From Spirochaetota bacterium (lineage in GTDB: Bacteria; Spirochaetota; Spirochaetia; SZUA-6; Fen-1364): a stretch of DNA of 40,860 nucleotides. The stretch spans positions 1 through 40,860 of the forward strand of contig JAPLSM010000210.1 in NCBI GenBank assembly GCA_026398635.1, given 5' to 3'. The first letter of the stretch is position 1, and each line of letters starts with the position of its first letter. A program made the position numbers and the translations under genes. Below are positions 7,178 through 14,339 of this stretch, piece after piece. Under the pieces are notes generated by a model. The model saw only the letters and a list, made by a program, of their open reading frames with translations, made no database searches and had not been told where the DNA came from.

Positions 7178-8708
7178 CGCAGCGCCCGCAGATGCCCGGC
7201 AGGTCACCCTGCACGTGCCGGGCGTACTGCCGTCCCCCCCGCTCCCAGATGCCGGCCAGGTCGTCGGTGAAAGCGTTGCCCAGGGCTTCGTCGGCGCGCA
7301 GGTCTTCGCGGCAAAGTGGCACGGTGCCGTCGAGGAGGATCACCACGTCGCGACGCAGGTGCCAGCACGGGAACCGGGACAGGGGCGAGAGATCGGCTAC
7401 GCGCCGGTCGGCGATGGCCCCCGCAAACGCGTCGTACTTCTGGATGATGACGTGTTCCGTCCGCTGCTTCCATTCCCGGTAGAAGGTTTCGAGATCCTCC
7501 TCGTTCTCCTTCATCCGGACAGCCTGCACGTGCGCAGAGTGCGGGAACAGCGCGAGGAGCTCCCCGGCGGTCGCCGTCGCCTCGGCGAAACCTTCGCCTC
7601 TCAGGCCGGCGTACACCCCGGCAGTCGCCGCGTCGAGCGAGACGATCCAGGTGGGTTCCGTCGCACCCGGGGCAGAGGCGATCGATGCGAGGACGCCCGG
7701 ACGCCATCCCACTCCGCATGTCTCGACGAGGAGCCGGATGCCCGGCCGGCGGCGGGCGGCCGCCAGCAGGCGTTCGATGTCCGGGTGCAGGGATGGCTCG
7801 CCCCACAGGGAGATGCTGACCCAGGCGTCGTGCGCGAAGTCCTCGATCCGTTCGAGCAGCGTCTCGAAACGATCGACGGGCATCGTGCCGTGGAGCTTCC
7901 GGGGATCGCCCGCCGCGGCGGGATACGGGCAGAAGGAGCAGGATTGGGGGCATGCCGCGACGACCTGCACGTTGAAGAACGCCGGGAGCGTCCGGAGGAT
8001 GCCGGGATCGGCGTCCAGCGCCGCCATCACCGCCTCCGCGTCCGCGGCTCCCCGCCCCAGCAGCGCTTCGACGAGCCGGGCGTTCCGCTCGCAGTCCGCC
8101 GTGAGCGATGCCCTCAGAAGGCGCTGGTCCCTCGGGGCGAGCTCGGTCTCGATGTCGAAGGCGTTGATGTCCTTCTGGATGATCGTGAACAGCGTGTCCC
8201 GGCCGGGTGCGGTGCCGGCCAGCCCGGGAAGTCCTGTCGCGAGGGACTGCAGCCGTGAGATGACCTCGGTACGGAGAATCTCGGGCGTGAGACCGGTGGG
8301 ATAACCGTCCGCAAAGGTGTACTCGGCGAAGTACCGCCGGTGGCTGTCGTGCATCCGCGAGGCGACCCGGGTATCAAGCATCGGGCAATCCGCGAAGTAG
8401 TAGAAGATGTCGTCGTGACCCGAGCCGGCCTCGGCCAGCGCGGACAGCAGGTCGGAGGACGTCCAGGAGTCCCGGCGCACGACGCGGATGTCCGGTCCCG
8501 TCTCGAGCGCGCGGTCGGCCTGCGCCATCCCTGGCTCGGCCGACCCTGGACCTCCCTGTCCCCGGGATGCCAGCAGTACTACCCGGGGCGCGCCGGGGAG
8601 GTGTGCGGCCGCGGCGAGGCTGCGCTGGAGCGCCGAAGGCCCGCCTGCGAGGGGACGGGTCGCCGTGGATGAAAGATCGATGCCGTTGACCACCGCGATC
8701 GTGCTCAT
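7152..8708 (-). CDS. Spiro-SPASM radical SAM protein
   Basis: Protein of 518 aa. The first 230 residues or so resemble a nucleotidyltransferase-like domain (MSTIAVVNGIDLSS at the start, IFYYFADCPMLDT near residue 105). The radical SAM core carries C253-x3-C257-x2-C260 in CPQSCSFCPY, the 4Fe-4S ligands that cleave SAM. The C-terminal SPASM region has FPCWHL, TVPLCREDL and a final CGRCDEYYTFNF, suggesting auxiliary clusters. This architecture matches the spirochaete-restricted spiro-SPASM family (TIGR04321 as I recall). It is the first gene of a seven-gene operon with overlapping reading frames. I chose ATG at 8708 because MSTIAVVNGID looks like a natural start; a frame from 8747 is possible. 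Its substrate, peptide or sugar, is unknown. Confidence 0.82.
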   Translation of the reverse strand: MSTIAVVNGIDLSSTATRPLAGGPSALQRSLAAAAHLPGAPRVVLLASRGQGGPGSAEPGMAQADRALETGPDIRVVRRDSWTSSDLLSALAEAGSGHDDIFYYFADCPMLDTRVASRMHDSHRRYFAEYTFADGYPTGLTPEILRTEVISRLQSLATGLPGLAGTAPGRDTLFTIIQKDINAFDIETELAPRDQRLLRASLTADCERNARLVEALLGRGAADAEAVMAALDADPGILRTLPAFFNVQVVAACPQSCSFCPYPAAAGDPRKLHGTMPVDRFETLLERIEDFAHDAWVSISLWGEPSLHPDIERLLAAARRRPGIRLLVETCGVGWRPGVLASIASAPGATEPTWIVSLDAATAGVYAGLRGEGFAEATATAGELLALFPHSAHVQAVRMKENEEDLETFYREWKQRTEHVIIQKYDAFAGAIADRRVADLSPLSRFPCWHLRRDVVILLDGTVPLCREDLRADEALGNAFTDDLAGIWERGGRQYARHVQGDLPGICGRCDEYYTFNF

Positions 8709-8718
8709 GGCCCTGTCC

Positions 8719-8747
8719 ACAGTATCGACATTGTCGGGCCGGGTCAA
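8719..8747 (-). promoter_or_regulatory. Candidate promoter of the spiro-SPASM operon with internal palindrome
   Basis: TTGACC (8742-8747) and TACTGT (8719-8724) are spaced by 17 bp on the minus strand. A perfect 11-bp palindrome CGACATTGTCG (8726-8736) lies between the boxes, where a repressor could bind. Transcription would start only about 4 nt before the ATG at 8708, so either the message is nearly leaderless or this is a chance match. The -10 box is weak. Confidence 0.3.
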
Positions 8748-8770
8748 CGCGGAAAAGTGGAGGGATTGCC

Positions 8771-10024
8771 ATGCGCCAGGCCGGGCGGTACCCTCGGCCC
8801 ATGCCCCGCAAACCCGAGGACCGTGCCTTCACGGTCTCGGAGATCACCTCCCTCATTAAAGGCACGCTCGAGGAGGGATTTCCCGAGGTGCTCGTGGAGG
8901 GCGAGGTGTCGAACTGCCGGCCGTCCAGCTCCGGCCATCTCTACTTCAGCCTCAAAGACCGGGAGGCAGTTCTCTCCGCGGTCATGTTCCGCAACCGGTT
9001 CCAGACGCTCGCCTTCCGGGTGGCGGACGGTATGCTCGTGCGCGCCCGTGGCGCCATCTCGGTCTACCCTCCGCGCGGCAGCTACCAGCTCGTCTGCGAG
9101 CGGCTGCAGGCGGCGGGGGAAGGCGACCTCCTCGCCATGCTCGAGGAGCGCAAGCGTCGTCTCGCCGCGGAGGGTCTGTTCGACGAGGCCCGAAAGCGTC
9201 CCCTGCCGCTCCTCCCGTCGCGGGTCGCGGTGGTCACCTCGCCTACCGGCGCGGCCGTCCGGGACATCCTGCGGGTTCTGAAGCGGCGCTCGGCGGGTGT
9301 GGACGTCGTGGTGCTGCCCGCTCCGGTGCAGGGCGAAGGCGCGGATACGGCCATCGCGGCGCAGATCGTCGCGGCCAACCGCTGGGGCCTCGGGGACGTG
9401 CTCATCGTCGGCCGTGGGGGCGGCTCGCTCGAGGACTTGCTGCCCTTCTCATCGGAGGCCGTGGTACGCGCCATCGCCGGTTCGGGGATCCCGGTCATAT
9501 CTGCGGTCGGCCACGAGACGGACTGGACCCTGGCCGATTTTGCCGCCGATGTGCGGGCCCCCACCCCCTCGGCGGCCGCGGAGATGGTGTCCGCCGCACG
9601 CGAGGACCTGCTCTCGCGGGTCGCTGCCCTCGGCGAATCGGTGCGCGAGGCTATTCTCCGGCGGCTCGAGCGCGCCCGGCTCCTGCTCGAACGGTTCACC
9701 GCGGAAGGGCTCGAGCGTCAGATCGACGCGTACCTGCAGCCGCTCCTGATGCGGGCGGACGACGCGCGTGCAGCCCTGAGCGACGGTATCCGGGCGCTGG
9801 TCCGCGACGCACGCCACCGGCTCGAGCTCGCCGCGCGCGACGTCGCATCCTGCTCGCCCCTCGCGGTTCTCGATCGAGGGTACGCGGTCGTCACGCGCGA
9901 GCGGTCCCGGACCGCCCTGCGCACGGTCGAAGGTTTGGCCGGAGGCGATCGCCTCCGGGTGCGCCTCGCGCGCGGCGCGTTGAGTGCCGAAGTGAAGGAG
10001 ACCCATGCCGACGAAAAGCTTTGA
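8771..10024 (+). CDS. xseA: Exodeoxyribonuclease VII large subunit
   Basis: Protein of 417 aa, normal length for XseA. An N-terminal OB-fold (FTVSEITSLIKGTLEEGF, GEVSNCRPSSSGHLYFSLKD) binds single-stranded DNA. The catalytic region shows RVAVVTSPTGAAVRDIL, LIVGRGGGSLEDL and SAVGHETDWTLADFAADVRA, all family hallmarks, followed by a long helical region and the closing PLAVLDRGYAVV. With XseB it degrades single-stranded DNA to short oligonucleotides. Start: ATG at 8771 has GGAGGG six bases upstream and is preferred over the ATG at 8801, which has no ribosome site although MPRKPEDRAFTV would look natural. It overlaps xseB by 20 bp and is divergent from the spiro-SPASM operon. Confidence 0.95.
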   Translation: MRQAGRYPRPMPRKPEDRAFTVSEITSLIKGTLEEGFPEVLVEGEVSNCRPSSSGHLYFSLKDREAVLSAVMFRNRFQTLAFRVADGMLVRARGAISVYPPRGSYQLVCERLQAAGEGDLLAMLEERKRRLAAEGLFDEARKRPLPLLPSRVAVVTSPTGAAVRDILRVLKRRSAGVDVVVLPAPVQGEGADTAIAAQIVAANRWGLGDVLIVGRGGGSLEDLLPFSSEAVVRAIAGSGIPVISAVGHETDWTLADFAADVRAPTPSAAAEMVSAAREDLLSRVAALGESVREAILRRLERARLLLERFTAEGLERQIDAYLQPLLMRADDARAALSDGIRALVRDARHRLELAARDVASCSPLAVLDRGYAVVTRERSRTALRTVEGLAGGDRLRVRLARGALSAEVKETHADEKL

Positions 10025-10262
10025 GGATCGCCTGGCCCGGCTCGAGCAGGTGGCCGCGAGCCTTAAGGACGGCAAGATCCCCCTCGAGGATGCCATCGCC
10101 CTCTTCGAGGAGGGCTCGAAGCTCGCGAAGACGCTCGAGAAGGAGCTCGCCCGGGTGGAGCGGAAGGTTCAGGTGCTCTCCGGGGAAGAGGGCGAAACCG
10201 GTGAACCGGCGCTCGGGCTGTTCCCCGAGCTGGACCCGGACGAGGCGGAATCGGGCCGGTGA
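10005..10262 (+). CDS. xseB: Exodeoxyribonuclease VII small subunit
   Basis: An 85-aa helical protein with the XseB pattern: FEDRLARLEQVAASLKDGKI, PLEDAIALFEEGSKLAKTLE and a second helix ELARVERKVQVL. Several copies bind the helical region of XseA to form the active exonuclease. It starts at ATG 10005 inside the 3' end of xseA, a 20-bp overlap that suggests translational coupling and fixed stoichiometry. The acidic tail (ELDPDEAESGR) is typical. Only 28 bp separate it from the converging DUF192 gene, and no clear terminator hairpin is visible there. Confidence 0.93.
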   Translation: MPTKSFEDRLARLEQVAASLKDGKIPLEDAIALFEEGSKLAKTLEKELARVERKVQVLSGEEGETGEPALGLFPELDPDEAESGR

Positions 10263-10290
10263 TCCCGGCGGGCTGCGAGGCGCGAACCCG

Positions 10291-10725
10291 CTACCGCAAC
10301 TCTTCCGGCAACACTACGGTGTCCCCTTCCGCTGCTCCGACCTCGGCGAAGGCTCCCCTCGGCAGCTCGAGGGCATAGCGCGCAGAGAGTCGGGACCGGA
10401 CGGCCTTCTGCGAGAGCGGTTCCATGTCCTCGATCTGCAGGATCCTGCCCTCGGACGACAGGAATGCGATCGACAGGGGCATCCGCGTGTCCTTCATCCA
10501 GAACGCCAGGCGCTGGTCGGCCTCGAACACGAACAGCATGCCTTCCCGGCTGCCGAGCGTACGGCGGTGCATGAGCCCGCGTTCGCGCTGGGCATCCGTC
10601 TGCGCGACCTCGACCGTGAACATGGCCGACCCCACCGTCACCTCCGCCCGTTCCTGCCTCTGGGCGCACCCGATGACCGTCAGCAGTACGGCCAGCCCGA
10701 TCGCCGACGCCGCGCTAATCCGCAT
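10291..10725 (-). CDS. DUF192 lipoprotein
   Basis: Protein of 144 aa. A lipoprotein signal (LAVLLTVIGC, lipidated Cys20) precedes a DUF192 domain: VEVAQTDAQRERGLMHRRTL, GMLFVFEADQRLAFWMKDTR, MPLSIAFLSSEGRILQIEDM and YALELPRGAFAEVG. This small beta-barrel family is widespread and of unknown function, commonly exported. It is the last gene of the K+-channel operon; its ATG lies inside the 3' end of the methyltransferase gene with an 11-bp overlap. Context gives no specific role. Confidence 0.87.
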   Translation of the reverse strand: MRISAASAIGLAVLLTVIGCAQRQERAEVTVGSAMFTVEVAQTDAQRERGLMHRRTLGSREGMLFVFEADQRLAFWMKDTRMPLSIAFLSSEGRILQIEDMEPLSQKAVRSRLSARYALELPRGAFAEVGAAEGDTVVLPEELR

Positions 10726-11899
10726 GGAGCATCCAGCCTTTCAGGTACTCGCCTTCCGGATGACCGGCAGCAACGGGGTGATCAATGTCGGCGTGAAGCT
10801 CGGCGAGCAGGCGCACCCGCCGTCCCGACCTCAGCGAAGCCTCCTCGAGCACCTGGCGGAACACCTGACGGTCCACCGCGCCCGAGCACGAGAAGGTGAA
10901 GAGGATGCCGCCCGGCGAGAGGCAGCGCAGCGCCTGCTGGTTCAGTGTGAGGTACCCACGCAGGGCTCCCTCGACCTCCATGCGGCGACGGGCGAACGGC
11001 GGAGGGTCGGCTACGATCAGGTCGTACCGCTCGCCGCTGGCCAGGTGATCGAACACATCGGCCTGCACCCACGTGAATAGTTCCGACGCCAGACGGGGGT
11101 TGAGCCGGACGCTCTCCTCGGCCTGCTCCAAGGCGTGCTTCGAGCTCTCGACGGACACCACCCGGATCGCGCCGCCTCCCGCGGCCCGCAACGAAAAGGC
11201 CCCGGTGTACGCGAACAGGTTCAGGACGCTGCGGCCGTCGGCCACCGATGCACAGGCGGTCCGGTTGGCACGCTGGTCGAGGTAGAAGCCGGTCTTCTGG
11301 CCCCTGGAGAAGTCGACGATCAGCTTCACGCCGCCCTCGGTGATGAGCGCCCTCCCGTCGCCCGAGCCGGCGAGGTACCCGGAAGGCAGGGCAAGGCCCT
11401 CGACCCGCGCGTGATGCTCGTCGCGCTTGAGGTAGACGTTCACTCCCGGAAACATCCCGGTGAGACAATTCACTACGCGCGGAGCGAGCGGTTCCATGCC
11501 GCGTACGTGCAGCGAGATCACGATCGTGTCCGCGTACCGGTCGGCCACCAGGCCGGGAAGGAAGTCTCCCTCGGCGTTCACGAGGCGCAGCGCGTCAGAG
11601 TCTATGCGCAGGCGCTCCCGCACGGCGGCGGCCGCGCGCAGGCGCTGCTCCAGCCAGTCCGTGGCCGGCTCCTCGGGGCCGAGAGACACGAGACGGACCG
11701 CGATCAGGCTTTCGGGTGACGGGAACCCCCACCCGACCACTGAACCGTCCGATGCCTCGATCCTCGCGAGGAATCCCGATTCGACGTTCTCCAGGGCGCT
11801 GGCGATGGCCTGGCGATAGATCCAGGGGTGATGGCGGCGGCGTGCCGGTAACTCGCGACCCGGCTTCAATACGACGACCGGTTGATCAGAACTGCTCAA
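10715..11899 (-). CDS. Class I SAM-dependent 23S rRNA methyltransferase, RlmI family
   Basis: Protein of 394 aa, the usual length. A PUA-like RNA-binding domain at the N-terminus (VLKPGRELPARRRHHPWIYR) is followed by an EEHEE-type linker (YADTIVISLHV) and a Rossmann methyltransferase: FYLDQRANR, SVLNLFAYTGAFSLRAAGGG (motif I), VSVESSKHALEQA, LIVADPPPFAR (motif IV) and FTFSCSGAVD, which holds the Cys of motif VI used by m5C enzymes. RlmI methylates C1962 of 23S rRNA in E. coli; whether this is an orthologue or a sister enzyme is open. The start appears to be TTG at 11899, overlapping the upstream stop by 14 bp, with GGGAG upstream. Confidence 0.87.
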   Translation of the reverse strand: MSSSDQPVVVLKPGRELPARRRHHPWIYRQAIASALENVESGFLARIEASDGSVVGWGFPSPESLIAVRLVSLGPEEPATDWLEQRLRAAAAVRERLRIDSDALRLVNAEGDFLPGLVADRYADTIVISLHVRGMEPLAPRVVNCLTGMFPGVNVYLKRDEHHARVEGLALPSGYLAGSGDGRALITEGGVKLIVDFSRGQKTGFYLDQRANRTACASVADGRSVLNLFAYTGAFSLRAAGGGAIRVVSVESSKHALEQAEESVRLNPRLASELFTWVQADVFDHLASGERYDLIVADPPPFARRRMEVEGALRGYLTLNQQALRCLSPGGILFTFSCSGAVDRQVFRQVLEEASLRSGRRVRLLAELHADIDHPVAAGHPEGEYLKGWMLHAD

Positions 11900-12449
11900 T
11901 AAACCGCTCCCGGGAAAGCTGTTCGAGGTCCTGCTGCGCGGCTCCCCGGGCGACCTGCTCTTCGAAGACCTGGCGGTCGATGTACTTCACCGTCAGGAGC
12001 CGCTCCAGTGAGAACCGGACCGCCTCCGACTGCCACACGGCCTCCGTTGGGTTGAAGGAGGCAGGTTCGCCGTACTTTGCGATGAACGCCGTGAACAGGC
12101 TGTAGTGATCGAGCTTTCTCTGGTCGAGCACGAGGATGAGCACGTACAGTTTCCCGTCCGCGAACTGGAAATATGCGCGGCTGAGGTATGAAGAACCTTC
12201 GCACTCGATGAGGTTCTCGCCGGAGAGCGGCAGGAAGCTGACGTCGGGATCGCCCCGGTACCGGTACAGGGCGTCCTTCCGCAGCGCCTCCTTCACCTGC
12301 TCGACCGTCATGCCGAGCGCGATGGTGCGGAATGCCGCTGGTGGCGGCTTGACCGCCGGGGTGGTCGCCTGGGCGCCCGCTACAGCGGGCAGCAGCGCCA
12401 GCACCAGGGCCGCCGCTGCGGCTGCCAGGCCTCGGTTGGCTCGTTTCAT
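11886..12449 (-). CDS. Exported protein of unknown function
   Basis: Protein of 187 aa with a clear signal peptide (GLAAAAAALVLALLPAVAGA, cleavage near residue 26). The mature part begins with a proline-rich stretch and FRTIALGMTVEQVKEALRKD, a pattern seen in small periplasmic SmpA/BamE-like or beta-lactamase-inhibitor-like folds where a 'GMT..QV...L' helix precedes a strand. It continues with VSFLPLSGENLIECEGSSYL, FQFADGKLYVLILVLD and FIAKYGEPASFNP. I do not recognise a named family; conserved treponemal hypothetical is the best guess. The ATG at 12449 has AGGAG seven bases upstream. It sits 9 bp after the cyclic-nucleotide-binding gene in the channel operon. Confidence 0.72.
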   Translation of the reverse strand: MKRANRGLAAAAAALVLALLPAVAGAQATTPAVKPPPAAFRTIALGMTVEQVKEALRKDALYRYRGDPDVSFLPLSGENLIECEGSSYLSRAYFQFADGKLYVLILVLDQRKLDHYSLFTAFIAKYGEPASFNPTEAVWQSEAVRFSLERLLTVKYIDRQVFEEQVARGAAQQDLEQLSRERFIEQF

Positions 12450-12458
12450 GTCGGGCTC

Positions 12459-13013
12459 CTACCGGGACAGGGCGATGCTGAGCGCCGTGGTGAGCTTCAG
12501 CACGTCCTGGTTGCTGCGCCGTATCCGCTGGCAGAGCACGGGCGCGATCCTGCGCATGATCTTGTAGCCGAGCGCCGGGTGCTCCGCGCAGAGGCGCTCG
12601 AAATCGTCGCGGCTGATCTCGTAGAGTACGCAATTCTCGGCCGCGGTGATCGTCGCGCTGCGCGGCTCCCGTTCGAACAGGGCCATGTCCCCGAAGAAGG
12701 ACACCGACGCGGCCTGCAGCCTGACCATCGACTTCTCCGCCTGGCTGAAGCCGTAGCGGCCCGCCTTGAGGGTGAGCCTCTGCGTCACCTCCACCTCGCC
12801 CTCGGCGAAGAAGAACATCGTCTGGCCAGGGTCGCCCTCGCGCATGATGACCGTGCCCCTCGGCATCGTGACCCGGCGCACCGTCGACCAGAGCAGATCC
12901 AGCTCTTCACGGGTGAGGTCCGCGAGAAGACCCACGGACTTCAGGAACTCCCGGCCCTGGTCGTTGCCCCTCCCGACGCCGCCCGGCCGCTTTCGGCGCA
13001 CGGCGGGTCTCAC
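12459..13013 (-). CDS. Stand-alone cyclic nucleotide-binding (CNBD/CAP-ED) protein
   Basis: Protein of 184 aa. Residues from about 25 to 160 form a cNMP-binding barrel: FLKSVGLLADLTREELDLLW, GTVIMREGDPGQTMFFFAEGE, VSFFGDMALFEREPRSATIT (phosphate-binding cassette, with FGDMAL and PRSATI replacing the usual GE.AL..RSATV) and CVLYEISRDDFERLCAEHPA. After it come helices but no helix-turn-helix, so it is not a Crp-type regulator. The start is GTG at 13013, overlapping the stop of the K+-channel gene as GTGA with a GGAG upstream. In many bacteria this domain is fused to the C-terminus of ion channels; here it is encoded separately, immediately downstream of one, and may regulate it. Confidence 0.85.
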   Translation of the reverse strand: MRPAVRRKRPGGVGRGNDQGREFLKSVGLLADLTREELDLLWSTVRRVTMPRGTVIMREGDPGQTMFFFAEGEVEVTQRLTLKAGRYGFSQAEKSMVRLQAASVSFFGDMALFEREPRSATITAAENCVLYEISRDDFERLCAEHPALGYKIMRRIAPVLCQRIRRSNQDVLKLTTALSIALSR

Positions 13014-14245
13014 GGTGCCGTCTCCACGGGCCCGACGAGATAGAGCCGGTCGGTGTCCCGCAGCACGTACGCGGCGCCCGGGTTCACGCGGATGTCGAGG
13101 GCCTTCGGCGCCTCCTCGAAGTAGTCCGTCTCGGACTCGGCGAACTTGCGCTTGATGAAGTCGTCGACGGCCGACGAGTCGCCCGCGAGGATGTCGTCGA
13201 GCGACATCTTCTTCTCCTCCGCGAGCACGCCGAGCAGCACGCCACGGCCCGAGGCGAGGAGGTGCTGCGACAGGTCTGCGAAAGTTTTTCCGGACCAACC
13301 GGCGGGCACCGCAGCCTGCTGCACCACGTTGCGGCCTTCGAACGAGAGGATCTCGCGGGCGAGCTCGGGGATGCCGGGAGCGGAAGCACCGCTCGCGAGA
13401 AGGAACCCGTTGAACTCTCCGCCCACGATGACGTCGTCAACGTTCGCCCGGCGGAGGTGTCCCGCGTTCTCCGCATTGACGAGTTCGGCACTCGTCACGA
13501 TATCAGGATTCATGGACTTGATGGCGAGCGTTGCGAGGATCGTCCTCTCGTCGGCCTTCGCGAGGGTGTTGGCTCCCGATTCGTCGGAGACGAGCACCGC
13601 GGTCCGGGCCGCGTTCACCGACGCGCGGCGCAGCACCGTTTCGCTCGTGAAGTTCCCACGCACGAAGCGCAGGTCCATGCCCCGGTGCCGTGCCGCGCAC
13701 TCCTGGAAGGCTTCCGAGTCCATCTCGTTCACGAGCACGATGTGCGCCTTGCCCCGGCCCGCTATGCGCGCGAGCCCCTCGAGCATCCCCTCCGTGTTCC
13801 GGTTCCACCCGCAGACGACGAGGTGGTCCCGCAGTTTCGCGTGCTGCAAACCCTTTCCCTCCCGGATCTTGCGATCGACGAAGATGCTCGCGATGGTGCC
13901 CGAGAGCACCGCCGTCACCGCGACGCTGGCGAAGATGAGCAGGATGCCGAGCAGGCGGCCGGCCGTGGTGACCGGGTAGGTGTCCCCGTACCCCACGGTC
14001 GCCCAGGTGACGACCGACCACCACACCGCGTCGAAATACCGGCGGAACATGCCACCTTCCGCGCGGTTCTCGACGAGGAAGACAAGGCCCGCGACAGCAA
14101 GCATCAGGGCGACGATGCCGAGCACCATGCGGGGCAGGTTCTCGCGCTTGAGGTCGGCGTACAGCATACCTGCCCGGCGGAAGGCGGAGGCGATCGCGGC
14201 GAGCGGTGAGGGACGGTCGCCCTCGGCCTGGATTCGTGTCCTCAT
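13010..14245 (-). CDS. MthK-like potassium channel with RCK domain
   Basis: Protein of 411 aa. Two membrane helices (about 40-58 and 97-122) flank a pore helix and the selectivity filter TVGYG (83-87), so it is a 2-TM K+ channel. A cytoplasmic RCK (TrkA-N) domain follows: HLVVCGWNRNTEGMLEGLAR resembles the GWS.ST variant of MthK rather than the usual GxGxxG, and DLRFVRGNFTSETVLRRASV plus AELVNAENAGHLRRANVDDV continue the fold. A C-terminal RCK-C-like part ends DRLYLVGPVETAP. Ca2+ or nucleotide gating is known for relatives; the ligand here is not visible. The ATG at 14245 is chosen because it precedes the first helix and clears the divergent PEGA gene. First gene of a five-gene operon. Confidence 0.88.
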   Translation of the reverse strand: MRTRIQAEGDRPSPLAAIASAFRRAGMLYADLKRENLPRMVLGIVALMLAVAGLVFLVENRAEGGMFRRYFDAVWWSVVTWATVGYGDTYPVTTAGRLLGILLIFASVAVTAVLSGTIASIFVDRKIREGKGLQHAKLRDHLVVCGWNRNTEGMLEGLARIAGRGKAHIVLVNEMDSEAFQECAARHRGMDLRFVRGNFTSETVLRRASVNAARTAVLVSDESGANTLAKADERTILATLAIKSMNPDIVTSAELVNAENAGHLRRANVDDVIVGGEFNGFLLASGASAPGIPELAREILSFEGRNVVQQAAVPAGWSGKTFADLSQHLLASGRGVLLGVLAEEKKMSLDDILAGDSSAVDDFIKRKFAESETDYFEEAPKALDIRVNPGAAYVLRDTDRLYLVGPVETAP

Positions 14246-14304
14246 GAGCGGTCTCAACCTCACTATCGGCCTGTTTTCGGCACAAGGCGACCCTCGGTCG
14301 CAGC

Positions 14305-14333
14305 TTGTAGAGCAGGCGGTCGGGGAGTACATT
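14305..14333 (+). promoter_or_regulatory. Candidate promoter of the PEGA lipoprotein gene
   Basis: TTGTAG (14305-14310) and TACATT (14328-14333) with a 17-bp spacer lie in the 94-bp divergent intergenic region. The predicted start of transcription coincides with the ATG at 14340. A GGAG (14334-14337) lies only 2 nt before the ATG, too close for a normal ribosome site, so the transcript would be leaderless if this promoter is real. Confidence 0.25.
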
Positions 14334-14339
14334 GGAGCC

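Noticed and set aside
10263-10290. Bidirectional terminator between xseB and the DUF192 gene
   Set aside because: A short CGGG/CCCG pairing can be drawn but with a large loop and no U-tract on either strand.
12459-13013. Crp/Fnr-family transcription regulator
   Set aside because: The cNMP-binding barrel is present but the C-terminus has no helix-turn-helix and the protein is only 184 aa.
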